Source: Candidatus Thorarchaeota archaeon
Lineage (GTDB): Archaea; Asgardarchaeota; Thorarchaeia; Thorarchaeales; Thorarchaeaceae
Direction of reading: 5' to 3'
Assembly (NCBI GenBank): GCA_013388835.1
Contig: JACAEL010000045.1
Span: 1-34,617 of the forward strand
Length of the DNA: 34,617 nucleotides
Both the position numbers and the translations under genes were made by a program. Under the pieces are notes generated by a model. That model made no database searches. It had not been told where the DNA came from and saw nothing but the letters and a program-made list of their open reading frames with translations. Below are positions 17,076-25,446 of the stretch, piece by piece (within the stretch, counting starts at the first letter, position 1; the number at the start of each line of letters is the position of its first letter).

Positions 17076-17624
17076 ATGACTTATGACAGTGAGCCCATTC
17101 AGGCCACAGTGGCTGAACTAAAGCCACGCATGAAGAACCTGACAATATCCTTCAGAGTCTTGGAGGCAGGTCAGGAACGCGAGGTTTCATCTCGCGACAG
17201 TGGTGATACGCACCGTGTACTAGACGCAGTGGTTGGTGACTCGACCGGAACCGTTCAGATGCCCCTCTGGGACGATCATATCGACTCGGTCAAGGTCGGT
17301 ACAACTTACACACTGAAGAACGGCTATTGTGGCCTCTTCAGAGGAAACTTGCGACTGAACATCGGCAAGTATGGTGAATTGACCGAAGCAGAAGTGCCAA
17401 TCGAAGAGGTCAACAGGGAGGTTGACATGTCTGCTGAAGAACACGATGATGACCGACGACCAAGACGGGACTTCGGCAATCGTGATGGAAACCGAGAGGG
17501 CGGCTATGGCGGCGGTAGCGGCCGCAGCTATGGCGGCGGTGGCTACGGCGGCAGAAGCAGCGGCGGATATGGTGGCCGCGGCGGCAGAAGTGGCGGCAGT
17601 TACGGAAGGCGCGACAGGCGCTAG
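17076..17624 (+). CDS. OB-fold single-stranded DNA-binding protein with Gly/Arg-rich tail
   Basis: Residues ~6-115 form a single OB fold of the archaeal SSB/RPA type. ISFRVLEAGQEREV, the strand VLDAVVGDSTGTVQMPLWDD and GTTYTLKNGYCGLFRGNLRL..GKYGEL match the pattern of the crenarchaeal SSB and the RPA OB domains. An acidic linker (EEHDDDRR) follows, then a ~45-residue tail of GGY, RGG and SGG repeats ending RRDRR. Such tails bind nucleic acid weakly and promote condensation in other proteins. Length 182 is a bit above the ~150 of Sulfolobus SSB. GAGAG lies before the ATG. It is a single gene followed by two hairpins and a T-run. Confidence 0.8.
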   Translation: MTYDSEPIQATVAELKPRMKNLTISFRVLEAGQEREVSSRDSGDTHRVLDAVVGDSTGTVQMPLWDDHIDSVKVGTTYTLKNGYCGLFRGNLRLNIGKYGELTEAEVPIEEVNREVDMSAEEHDDDRRPRRDFGNRDGNREGGYGGGSGRSYGGGGYGGRSSGGYGGRGGRSGGSYGRRDRR

Positions 17625-17654
17625 TCCGGGAAACCGACACAACTACCATGTAAT

Positions 17655-17724
17655 GGTGAGTGGACGACACTCACCCTGTACATTCCTGAGCTGCGTCCAC
17701 TGGGCGCAGTTCATCTTACTTTTT
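17655..17724 (+). terminator. Two hairpins and a T-run after the SSB gene
   Basis: A perfect 8-bp stem, GGTGAGTG (17655-17662) with CACTCACC (17668-17675) and loop GACGA, comes first. A second stem CTGCG/CGCAG (17691-17709) follows, and then TTTTT (17720-17724). This order looks like an intrinsic terminator with an extra stabilising stem. The remainder of the 336-nt convergent gap up to 17960 holds nothing I can name. Confidence 0.55.
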
Positions 17725-17960
17725 CCAAATGCGTTTTCAACCAAGAGTACCTCTTCAACGAGGCGTGTAAGGACTGACTAGAGAAGGACAAGACGCTCGC
17801 CATGCAGAGGCCCCACTCTCGTTCAGTCTTACGCTTGTCAGATTGAGGTGAGCTTCTACTGGTGGAATCGGTTGGGGCACAATAGGGGGATACCAGAATG
17901 GGGCCGGCGACACAGTCGAAACCGATGCTGCGACGATGGGAGTTCAGGCAACAACTGGAC

Positions 17961-19166
17961 TCACTTCTCACTTACTGGGCTTGGCGCACCCGCCTCGAGG
18001 TCGCCACTGAACGACAATGCCATCTTGGAGAACAGAGGAAGAACGAGTAAGATTGAACCGATGACCATCACGGTCGTGAGGGCAAGGAACTCCATTCCTA
18101 GTACACCAAGAGAGACAGCCTCTCTAGCGATGATGAGCGACATCTCTGCCCTGACGCTTAGACCTAAGACAATCACGGGAAGGGCTCTTCGCTCTGCCCT
18201 TGTGATGCAGCCACCGAGGAATCCCCCAGACAGCCGTGATACCATTGCTACAGCCAGAACCACCAGCGCGATAGGCAGGACAGATGGAATCCCATATGGA
18301 TTGATGCTCAGTCCGATGCTGGCGAAGAAGAGGCCAGCGAATAGATCCTTCATAATTGCGACCTGTCTTGCCAGTTCCTCACCAATCGGTCTGTGGGGAA
18401 TGACAGCTCCCAATATGAATGCTCCAGTTATGGCGGAGAGTCCAACAAGCGTGGCAGCAAATGCGAACAGCAGGCCGAAGCCAATCAGCACGGTGAATAG
18501 GGTGTCCCTGCCAACTGACAGCTCGAACCGCTCAATGATGCGTGGGAGGAACTTGTCGCCCAAGAGAAGCGACCCCATTATGAACACAATCGAGAAGACA
18601 GTGCTCTGTGCCAGACTCGATGGCGAGAATACACCACCTGCAAGGAAACTGAGGGCGATTGTGAGCAGTACTATCCCCTCCACATCATCAACAACACAGG
18701 CAGTAAGCAAGGTTGAGCCAGACTTGGTCCCCACTAACCTGTTAGTGGCAAGTACTGCCGCTACTACACTTGTTCCACTTGGAGCTATCACTACTCCTAG
18801 AATGAAAGATGCAGGACCAGACCAACCAAGCGCGATGCCGAGAGCAAACCCACACAGGACTGACAGCATGACGCCAGCCGTTGTGACCGAGAACGCAGTT
18901 CTGCTTGACCTCCAAAAGTCCGCGACATCAAACTCGAGACCAGTGACGAAGAGCAGGAGTACGATACCAAGGACTGCAAGCACATTGACGGTTGCAAGGT
19001 CGGTAACGAGTCCCAGTCCGCCGGGACCGCCAATGAAGAAGCCCACAACGACTGCTCCTATGAGACCGGGAAGGTGCGCTCGCCTGAACAGAGCGGTCAC
19101 CAGCGACACCACTACAATGAGAAGCCCAATCTGATAGAGGAAGAGGACTCCAGGATCACTGACCAC
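17961..19166 (-). CDS. CPA2-type cation/proton antiporter
   Basis: A 401-residue integral membrane protein with about 12 helices. It has the Kef/NapA-like pattern: LPGLIGAVVVGFFIGG near the N-terminus, LLLFVTGLEFD, an unwound helix region LGVVIAPSGTSVV, and the ion-binding pair Asp160-Asp161 in CVVDDVEGI. Two adjacent Asp residues are the mark of electrogenic Na+/H+ exchangers of this superfamily. Later come AITGAFILGAVIP and LFFASIGLSI. No RCK/TrkA-N domain is fused, so it is a Na+/H+-type exchanger more than a Kef K+ efflux system; ion choice is uncertain. GTG start at 19166. It is transcribed alone, convergent with the SSB gene. Confidence 0.85.
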   Translation of the reverse strand: MVSDPGVLFLYQIGLLIVVVSLVTALFRRAHLPGLIGAVVVGFFIGGPGGLGLVTDLATVNVLAVLGIVLLLFVTGLEFDVADFWRSSRTAFSVTTAGVMLSVLCGFALGIALGWSGPASFILGVVIAPSGTSVVAAVLATNRLVGTKSGSTLLTACVVDDVEGIVLLTIALSFLAGGVFSPSSLAQSTVFSIVFIMGSLLLGDKFLPRIIERFELSVGRDTLFTVLIGFGLLFAFAATLVGLSAITGAFILGAVIPHRPIGEELARQVAIMKDLFAGLFFASIGLSINPYGIPSVLPIALVVLAVAMVSRLSGGFLGGCITRAERRALPVIVLGLSVRAEMSLIIAREAVSLGVLGMEFLALTTVMVIGSILLVLPLFSKMALSFSGDLEAGAPSPVSEK

Positions 19167-19339
19167 AACTCTACAATGGCAATCTGACTATTATGTCCTA
19201 CCAATGGTTCGATGCTCCACGGGAGGCGCCCCACAGTCCAGAGAGCGGACCAGGCTTCAACTCTGCACAGTGTCACCGGGTTCGAAGTCGCCCGAAGGTC
19301 GGATGGACTTGGATTTCACTGATGGAGCATGCATGAACG

Positions 19340-19440
19340 GGCATACATGCATCAATACTGTCGTTCAACATCCCGACTGGGCGGGTTCAGATGTCTGTAC
19401 AGGTAAGGCATACATGCATCAATACTGTCGTTCAACATCC
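19340..19440. repeat. Two-copy 34-bp direct repeat in a gene-free stretch
   Basis: The 34-bp sequence beginning GGCATACATGCATCAATACT is present twice without mismatch (19340-19373 and 19407-19440), separated by 33 bp of unrelated sequence. ATGCATG at 19329-19335 and CATGCAT at 19346-19352 also form an inverted pair next to the first copy. No third copy lies one period upstream or downstream. The whole interval 19167-19649 (483 bp) holds no convincing gene. Apart from these repeats and a possible TATA (AATATAC) near 19640 for the PAC2 gene, I see nothing in it. Confidence 0.85.
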
Positions 19441-19649
19441 GACGACTGTTCACTTGGCACTCGGCCGAGTCTGTTGCATGAAACACTGCACTCTCTCAAG
19501 GCAGGGCTGTGAACGTTACACAGGTCAAATCCCAATCGATACATCCACAGTCCACCGGTCCTTAGTGCCACGCAAGCCCACGACACCTGCGTATGCCCTA
19601 GACACTGAAGTGGCCGCAGAATCCAGCACATAGTAAACAATATACGCAG

Positions 19650-20459
19650 ATGCGCCTTAGTGGTCACTCGGAGCCAAGCAATTTGAGAGACGGGTGCGAA
19701 GCAAGAATACTCGGGTCGCCGGAAGCCAGCGTGGTCCAGACCAAGAAGGTTGAGATGGAGCACCCACTGCTGGTGTGCTGTTTTCCGTCGGCTGGCGTCG
19801 TAGGAACGATAGTAGCAAACACTATGATTGACCAGTTCAAGATGGAGGAGGTTGCACATGTCCGTTCGAGATATATGCCCTCGGCAGCTGTATTCCTAGA
19901 AGGAAGGCTTAGACACCCATTCAGGATATACTCAGCTCCGGCGAAGAACCTCCTCGTGGTGACAAGCGAGCTTCCCATTCAGGAAGAGGGGATGTACATG
20001 GTCTCCTCGGCCCTGCTGGATTGGGCAGCTGAGAAAGGAGTCAAGGAAACCGTCATACTTGATGGAATACCAGTGCAGGGTCTGCCGTCTGAGAGGAAGG
20101 TCCTCTTTGCCGCAGAGGAAGAGAAGCTAGTCGAGCTCAGGAAGTATGCGGAGATGGAGATGTTGGACAAGGGAATAATAACAGGCATTGCCGGCTCCAT
20201 TCTCAGTGAAACCCTCTGCCGGTCAATGGTTGGTTTTGCGCTCCTGACTCCGGCAATAGCAGTGATTCCAGATCCGGACGCCGCTGTTCAGCTACTTGAG
20301 ATTCTAAACAAACTCTATGGATTTGGGGTTTCGGTTGAAGAGCTCAAAGCAAGCGGGCTGATGATTCGCCAGAGGATGGAAGAAATGGCACAGCAGGTTC
20401 ACGGGATGCAGAAGCGGAGTTCCGCGCCGGGACCCACATATGACGGGATGTATGCCTGA
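19650..20459 (+). CDS. PAC2-family protein (proteasome assembly chaperone-like)
   Basis: About 240-269 residues of the PAC2 fold. HPLLVCCFPSAGVVGTIVAN is the family's N-terminal G-P-G-x-G-like signature. It is followed by MPSAAVFLEGRLRHPFRIY, LLVVTSELPI, a WAAEKGVKETVILDGIP segment and the Gly-rich GIAGSILSE. The C-terminus is a helical hairpin with MIRQRMEEMAQQVHGM. Archaeal PAC2 proteins are related to eukaryotic Pac1/Pac2 proteasome chaperones. Role in archaea is inferred from that kinship. The N-terminus is uncertain. ATG 19650 lies only ~10 nt after a TATA-like AATATAC, so TTG 19683 (GGAG 9 nt upstream), GTG 19731 or ATG 19755 could be the true start. Confidence 0.82.
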   Translation: MRLSGHSEPSNLRDGCEARILGSPEASVVQTKKVEMEHPLLVCCFPSAGVVGTIVANTMIDQFKMEEVAHVRSRYMPSAAVFLEGRLRHPFRIYSAPAKNLLVVTSELPIQEEGMYMVSSALLDWAAEKGVKETVILDGIPVQGLPSERKVLFAAEEEKLVELRKYAEMEMLDKGIITGIAGSILSETLCRSMVGFALLTPAIAVIPDPDAAVQLLEILNKLYGFGVSVEELKASGLMIRQRMEEMAQQVHGMQKRSSAPGPTYDGMYA

Positions 20460-20530
20460 GCCGAAGGTCCAGCCGCTATAACAGAGACAGTGACGGAGAG
20501 TTCGCCACAACATGTGACCACAGTCCGTGG

Positions 20531-21082
20531 TCAATCGCTACAGGTCTCGTAAGCTTCCTTGGCGCCCTCAGCGTTCCTCTCACCGAGCTTCCCCGGCCAC
20601 TTCTCGGCAATCACTTTCTGCGCGGTCTCCAGCTTTATCAGGCCTGTCGCCTTGGCGAACGCACCCAGCATTGTCGTATTGACAACGGGCAACCCACCGA
20701 CTAGCAGACCGTACTTGAGGGCAATTCCGGTCCCATCATATGTGAAGACATGACCTCGACTGAGACCGACCTCCTTCGCCTTCTTGTGAGTGTTGATTAT
20801 GACAATACCGTTCTCCTTCAGTCCCTCGGTCACGTCAATGATATCGACTATCTGTGGGTCGAGCACAGCTACAATGTCAGGCGTGTATATCTGGCTCCGG
20901 ACGTTGATCTCCTTGTCAGAGATTCTTGTGAAGGCCTTTACAGGGGCACCTCGTCGTTCAGCTCCAAAGTACGGAAATGCCTGAACACCCTTGTAGCCAT
21001 CGTAGTGCGCAGCCTTCGCCAGTAGTTCAGCGGATGTGACGCCACCCTGTCCGCCTCGACCGTGCCATCTGATCTCAATCAT
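20531..21082 (-). CDS. 2-oxoacid:ferredoxin oxidoreductase gamma subunit (orphan)
   Basis: A 183-residue gamma subunit of the pyruvate/2-oxoacid:ferredoxin oxidoreductase family, which forms acyl-CoA and reduced ferredoxin. The N-terminus shows IRWHGRGGQGGVTSAELLA, the family's signature. FGAERRGAPVKAFTRIS follows, then VLDPQIVDI, and the C-terminal LPVVNTTMLGAFAKATGLI. Length is normal. AGGG lies 7 nt before the ATG. The alpha, beta and delta subunits that usually sit next to it are not here: the flanking genes are PAC2 (convergent) and an FAD oxidoreductase. Partner subunits must be elsewhere; which oxoacid is used cannot be read. Confidence 0.9.
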   Translation of the reverse strand: MIEIRWHGRGGQGGVTSAELLAKAAHYDGYKGVQAFPYFGAERRGAPVKAFTRISDKEINVRSQIYTPDIVAVLDPQIVDIIDVTEGLKENGIVIINTHKKAKEVGLSRGHVFTYDGTGIALKYGLLVGGLPVVNTTMLGAFAKATGLIKLETAQKVIAEKWPGKLGERNAEGAKEAYETCSD

Positions 21083-21267
21083 GTTTCAACCCTGCTGGTC
21101 GGACTGAAGCCGCGGGGTCTGTCCCAGTACCATTGTAGATAAGTGTGATGGTATTCACCTCCCATGGTGTTCCCATGGTGTCTTGAGTGCATTCGTATGC
21201 GCATCTGATAGCGCTCCTCGATGACCAGCACCAGACGACAGTCAGATCCATCAGCTCAGGAGAAGAC

Positions 21268-22641
21268 TCAGGAATAGTAGTCCGCTCTTAGAGCCTTCAG
21301 AACCCCTTCCGCCGAGTTGGCCGCCTGCTGAAGACCCACACCTGCGCCCGCGGTGTCAGTGCCGACCAGATACAGTCCTCTCACTGGCGAGCGGGGACCC
21401 GGCCGGTCAAGGTCCGTCTGACCGGGAATGAGCGCGGCCCGAGTGGCGTACGATGACTGCACATGCTCCATCTCAATGTGCTCAAGGACCTCTGGATAGT
21501 ACTTCTCCATGCCATTGCCCTTCATCAGCTTCACATGCTCCTCGATGGTCTTCCCCTCTTGATACACCATAGCGATGGCGACAAGCTCCTTGCCCTCTGG
21601 TGCGCATGTGGGGTCAAAGCTTGAAACTGAGAGCATCCAACGGTTTGGATTGGGGTGGACAATCACTCTTGACTTCCGGTCCCCGAGAACAACCCGATCC
21701 AGTCCTAGCCACAGTGTGACACCATGAGTAGGCACCATATGGCTCCACCGGTCAAAGAAGGAGATGACCTCGGGTCTGGAAGACTCCACTATGGCAGGCA
21801 TTGACCACAGAGGTATATTGCTCACCACTGTTGTGTGTTCAAGCCGCTGACCATTCACGACCAAGGCGGTGACTTCTCCATCCTTCTCGATAATTCTCTG
21901 CACGTCTGCATTCAGTACAAGGTCGCCATCAATGGCATCCACCACCCGCTCAACCAGCCCAGCCATACCGCCTATCGCAATTCCCTCATCATACTCCACT
22001 CCGGTCCCCAAGAGCAGTTTCTTTGCACTGGAGAGCTTCGATGACTCCTTGTCGGTGTCCTTAAGGGTTCTGAGAGCTTCATATGCCGAGGCTTGCTCGA
22101 TGCCTACACCAGCAGCCATGTAGATGGCGCTCTGCATGACATCCAGCATCACTTGGTTGGTGGCTTTCCTCGCGGTCATGAACTCCAAGAAGGAGATGTC
22201 CTTGTAACGCTGCATCTCCTCGAGGCGCATGGTCTTGATCTTGGCCCCAATCTTCGCTAGACCAAGTCTTCCCCGCATGTCTGTCAGCGGCCAGCGCAGG
22301 GTCTGCCCAATGCTTGCCGGGATCGTCCCCTCCCGGTCATAGACCCGAAAATGCCAGCCCTCATGAAGCACGAACTCAGGAGGAGGCTCAAGATACGTCC
22401 TGAGGAAGCGGGCAAAGGCGCCTCGTTTGACTCGTGTGACCACATGAAGACCTTGATCCACACGGTAACCATTGATATGGTAACCATGCCAGACGCCACC
22501 AACACGCCCTGCCTTATCAAGAATCAGCGGACGTTTTCCCTCAGCAGACAATGCCAGAGCAGTAAGGAGACCGCCAGCTCCAGAGCCAGCTATCACCGCA
22601 TCGTATCGAGACATATCAAGATTTTCAATGGAGAGCTGTCG
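21268..22641 (-). CDS. FAD-dependent oxidoreductase, phytoene-desaturase-like
   Basis: A ~457-residue flavoprotein with the Rossmann dinucleotide motif YDAVIAGSGAGGLLTALALS near the N-terminus, then LILDKAGRVGGVWHGY (the NAD(P)/FAD-binding second motif). A C-terminal GLYLVGTDTAGAGVGLQQAA segment completes the FAD site. This order is typical of CrtI-type amine oxidase/phytoene desaturase-like enzymes. In archaea such proteins may act on isoprenoids or lipids, but the substrate is not predictable. The frame opens at 22797, which would overlap the divergent TPR gene. ATG 22641 has AGG 8 nt upstream and places the Rossmann motif ~17 residues from the start, so it was chosen. 21083-21267 has a short CCCATGGTGT double repeat and nothing else. 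Confidence 0.82.
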   Translation of the reverse strand, partial: RQLSIENLDMSRYDAVIAGSGAGGLLTALALSAEGKRPLILDKAGRVGGVWHGYHINGYRVDQGLHVVTRVKRGAFARFLRTYLEPPPEFVLHEGWHFRVYDREGTIPASIGQTLRWPLTDMRGRLGLAKIGAKIKTMRLEEMQRYKDISFLEFMTARKATNQVMLDVMQSAIYMAAGVGIEQASAYEALRTLKDTDKESSKLSSAKKLLLGTGVEYDEGIAIGGMAGLVERVVDAIDGDLVLNADVQRIIEKDGEVTALVVNGQRLEHTTVVSNIPLWSMPAIVESSRPEVISFFDRWSHMVPTHGVTLWLGLDRVVLGDRKSRVIVHPNPNRWMLSVSSFDPTCAPEGKELVAIAMVYQEGKTIEEHVKLMKGNGMEKYYPEVLEHIEMEHVQSSYATRAALIPGQTDLDRPGPRSPVRGLYLVGTDTAGAGVGLQQAANSAEGVLKALRADYYS

Positions 22642-22814
22642 CATGGCTGAAACCTGACGAGCGTCAGTCCGAAACAACTTAAGACTGTTCTCACGCAGCA
22701 AGGATGTAGGCAAAACCCTATTCAATAGGTATGTGTGTACTACGCTGCGGAAGAGCGAATCAGGTCCGAACGGTCTAAAAGGACCATCCAATGTCAATTC
22801 GCAGGATAAGCAAA

Positions 22815-24617
22815 ATGCCTTCTCTCGAAGACGTGCTCAATGCAGCAAAGGCGAAGCTGGCAAGAGGGGACAGGGCAGATGCTGCAAAGCTAATCATGAC
22901 CGCAGCAAAGGCCGTCGGGTCAAGGGGGATGAACTTGCGTGCGGCACGACTCTATGAGGACGCAGCCGATGTATACCGGGAAGGAAGGATGGCACAGGAG
23001 TGCTATGATGCTCTTGAGAATGCAACATTGATGCTCATAAGGCAGGGGGCCAACAACTCTCAGAGTGAGATTGCACGGGTCAGTGAGAAAGCCGGAGACA
23101 TAGCTCGGGAGTTCTCAGACTACAAGAGGGCTGCTGACTTCTATTCTAGAGCAGGAGACTATGCATCTGAAGACGACAGACGTCGTCTTTCCGCGCGGAC
23201 GGCTGAGGTACTGCTGAACATGGCAGATGCAAGTGAGGAGAAGGACAACTACGAAGAAGCCCTTGCAGTGCTTAAGAGGATCGGCAGGCTCTACTTCGCG
23301 GGAGGGGAGGTGGAGCTGGGCAGACGCATAAACTCCAGAGCTGAGAGAGTGGCAAACAAGTGGGCCGAGAAGGCCAAGAAGAACGGGGACTATCTGTCTG
23401 CGGGCAATGCGCTGGCGGAGGCTGCACAGCTGAAGCAGAACGAGGGGGATTTCAATGGAGCCGCCCGTCTGATGCTCATGGCAGGTGAGCTCTATGAGAC
23501 AGCAGGCCTCTTTGAGAAGGCAGGAAACATCTATGACGCCGCTCAAGAGGTGCTCAAGGCTCAGAGGCTGACATCGGCATCTAGAAGCGCCATGGCCAAG
23601 GCCTCAGAAGCCTATCTGAAGATGGAGGGGAAACCAGAGGTTGTAGCGCCATTGCTGGTCAGAGCAGGAAACATGTTCACTGAGATTGGATTGGGTGTCA
23701 AGGCCAAGTGGGCATTCAAACGCGCGGCAGACATCTTTGCAGAGCTCGCAGAGAAGTCCATTGCGGAGGGAGACCCTGAATCTGAGAAGAAGTACCTGAG
23801 GTTCAGAGCCATGTGCCTGAAGCGCTGGGGGGCGGAGGATGAAGCAGCCGACATCTACAGGGCGGTGACAGACTACTACCTTGGACAGGCATCCAATCCG
23901 GGAGCCCAAGACAACATGGAGGCACAGGCATTGGCCCTTGAAGAGGCTGCTGCGGTCCTTCATGAGTCGGATAACAAGCAGGAGGGGAATGCACATCTTG
24001 AGAGAGCGCTCCAGATCTATGTAGAGCTTGCAGACAAGAGCCAGGTTGCTGGTCAGGCAGACGAATGCTCAAAGTTCTACACCAAGGCTGCAGAGGTCGC
24101 GATGAAGTTGGGGGACCTGAAGAGGTCGGCCTCGTTTCACTGGATGGCATGTCAGAAGGCAGAGGGTGCAGCCGAGTACTATTCACAGACAGGGGTACCC
24201 GAACTTGCCACCATCTGGTTGAGGACTGCAGGAAATGAAGCGCTTGCCACCCAGACGGAGAACATGGTCAGGAAAGGCATCGAGCTCCTTCGGCAGTCTG
24301 CTAAGGGCTTCCGCCAGATAAACGAGATGAGAGACGCGTTTGAAGACCTCTATGTGGTCCTTGAAACGCTATTAGAGCGCTACCCCGAGAACACAGCCAA
24401 CATACGCGAGGTTCTGGCAGAGATGGAGGAGATTGCCATTACCACCAAAGACGAGTACATGACCAGTATGTTGACGGTACTCAAGGCGATTGAGAAGAAG
24501 AGCTATGTAGCATCCGTTCTGATGTTGCAGGAGCACGAAGATGCCCTCCAACAGAAGCGTGACAGACTTGGAAGACTGATTGAGAGCATCAGGACACCTC
24601 AGAGTGTTCAGACGTAA
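22815..24617 (+). CDS. TPR/SNAP-like helical solenoid protein
   Basis: About 600 residues of repeated helical hairpins with the Ala-rich TPR spacing: AARLYEDAADVYREGRMAQE, RAADFYSRAGDYASED, EALAVLKRIGRLYFAGGEVE, NIYDAAQEVLKA, WAFKRAADIFAELAEK, and more. No catalytic motif. The arrangement of A..ly..AA..y..a units recalls alpha-SNAP and other TPR scaffolds. Whether it is a SNAP relative cannot be judged by eye. ATG 22791 is an alternative start. A TATA-like TCTAAAAGG centred near 22778 is too close to 22791 but suits 22815, which also has AGGAT upstream. Divergent from the FAD oxidoreductase and 63 nt before YjbQ. Confidence 0.75.
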   Translation: MPSLEDVLNAAKAKLARGDRADAAKLIMTAAKAVGSRGMNLRAARLYEDAADVYREGRMAQECYDALENATLMLIRQGANNSQSEIARVSEKAGDIAREFSDYKRAADFYSRAGDYASEDDRRRLSARTAEVLLNMADASEEKDNYEEALAVLKRIGRLYFAGGEVELGRRINSRAERVANKWAEKAKKNGDYLSAGNALAEAAQLKQNEGDFNGAARLMLMAGELYETAGLFEKAGNIYDAAQEVLKAQRLTSASRSAMAKASEAYLKMEGKPEVVAPLLVRAGNMFTEIGLGVKAKWAFKRAADIFAELAEKSIAEGDPESEKKYLRFRAMCLKRWGAEDEAADIYRAVTDYYLGQASNPGAQDNMEAQALALEEAAAVLHESDNKQEGNAHLERALQIYVELADKSQVAGQADECSKFYTKAAEVAMKLGDLKRSASFHWMACQKAEGAAEYYSQTGVPELATIWLRTAGNEALATQTENMVRKGIELLRQSAKGFRQINEMRDAFEDLYVVLETLLERYPENTANIREVLAEMEEIAITTKDEYMTSMLTVLKAIEKKSYVASVLMLQEHEDALQQKRDRLGRLIESIRTPQSVQT

Positions 24618-24680
24618 GACAGAAGAGAGTGGATGCCAAAAGCCGGCATCAATCAAAGGCGTCAATCGGGGATAGGCGAC

Positions 24681-25100
24681 ATGGGCACATACCACTCTCA
24701 GATACATCTTCAAAGTAAAGGCAACACGGACATAATCGACATCACTGACGAGGCGTCACGACATGTCGCCAAGAGCGCGCTGCGGACGGGAACATGCACT
24801 CTGTTCTGTGCTGGATCTACCGCTTCAGTAATGACAATCGAGTACGAGGATGGGCTGCTAAAGGACTTCCCTGATGCAATGGAGCGGATAGCTCCTCAAG
24901 GCGCGGTATATGAGCACCACTTGCGATGGGGTGATGGCAACGGACACTCGCATGTCAGGGCATCAGTGATTGGTCCTAGTCTCACTATACCGTTTGTCAA
25001 TGGAAGGCTGACTCTGGGGACCTGGCAACAGGTGGCATTCGTGGACTTTGACATAAGACCCAGGTCAAGAACCATAGAGGTGCTGATTCTCGGCGAGTGA
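24681..25100 (+). CDS. YjbQ/UPF0047 family protein
   Basis: A 139-residue protein of the widespread YjbQ family. Seen: DIIDITDEASRHVAKS (the DIT..v...v..S signature), LFCAGSTASVMTIEYEDGLL (family: F..HTTaal..NE), YEHHLRWGDGNGHSHVRASVIG with the conserved His cluster, and GTWQQVAFVDFD. The usual THTTAA is CAGSTAS here. The three-histidine site is thought to bind a metal, and some members show thiamine-phosphate synthase activity in vitro. ATG 24681 gives the normal family length and has GGGATAGG upstream; ATG 24633 would add 16 residues. Its stop abuts the stop of the convergent gene. Confidence 0.9.
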   Translation: MGTYHSQIHLQSKGNTDIIDITDEASRHVAKSALRTGTCTLFCAGSTASVMTIEYEDGLLKDFPDAMERIAPQGAVYEHHLRWGDGNGHSHVRASVIGPSLTIPFVNGRLTLGTWQQVAFVDFDIRPRSRTIEVLILGE

Positions 25101-25367
25101 CTACTGCCATTCTGCGTCCGGCTTCAGGTCCCACATCATCTCATTGATGGCGCTCGGTACTGGATATGATTCACGAATCTTCAATGCAAGATAGTGAATC
25201 CGCAATGCCCGCTGCAACCTGTGCACATGGAAGGGGGCATTCCAACCGGCTGCAGAGTCTCGATAGCCGACCTCACTCAGCAGGTCGTGAATTGTCGCCA
25301 GTTCTCTCTGCACCTGTGCCTTCACATCTTCAATCTCTCGGTCCAGAGTCAGGTTGGTCTCGAGCAT
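25101..25367 (-). CDS. Small helical protein, unknown
   Basis: An 88-residue, mostly helical protein (LDREIEDVKAQVQRELATIH, then HVHRLQRALRIHYLALKIRE). No family recognised. The open frame continues upstream to 25568, but that part lies inside the Nob1 gene on the same strand and is not credible. ATG 25367 is preceded by a TTAATA TATA-like element at about 25410 and GAGG. The stop is directly adjacent to the YjbQ stop. Confidence 0.5.
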   Translation of the reverse strand: MLETNLTLDREIEDVKAQVQRELATIHDLLSEVGYRDSAAGWNAPFHVHRLQRALRIHYLALKIRESYPVPSAINEMMWDLKPDAEWQ

Positions 25368-25446
25368 AGTATGCAGCAACCTCAGTGAGAACTCTCCACC
25401 TCGCCAAGGTATTAACAAGCTGTATAGTCCCCGTAATACACACAGC

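Noticed and set aside
17848-19134. A 428-residue plus-strand open frame
   Set aside because: It lies fully antisense to the CPA2 antiporter, whose motifs are clear. Its composition (Ser/Thr/Pro/Arg-rich) is typical of a shadow frame.
19270-19300. T-arm-like GGGTTCGAAG suggesting a tRNA
   Set aside because: The flanking bases do not form a 5-bp T stem and no acceptor or anticodon arm can be drawn.
19340-19440. Mini CRISPR array
   Set aside because: Only two repeats, no third copy at the expected period and no cas gene in the window.
22642-22797. N-terminal extension of the FAD oxidoreductase
   Set aside because: No Shine-Dalgarno, it would overlap the divergent TPR gene's promoter, and the Rossmann motif should be close to the start.
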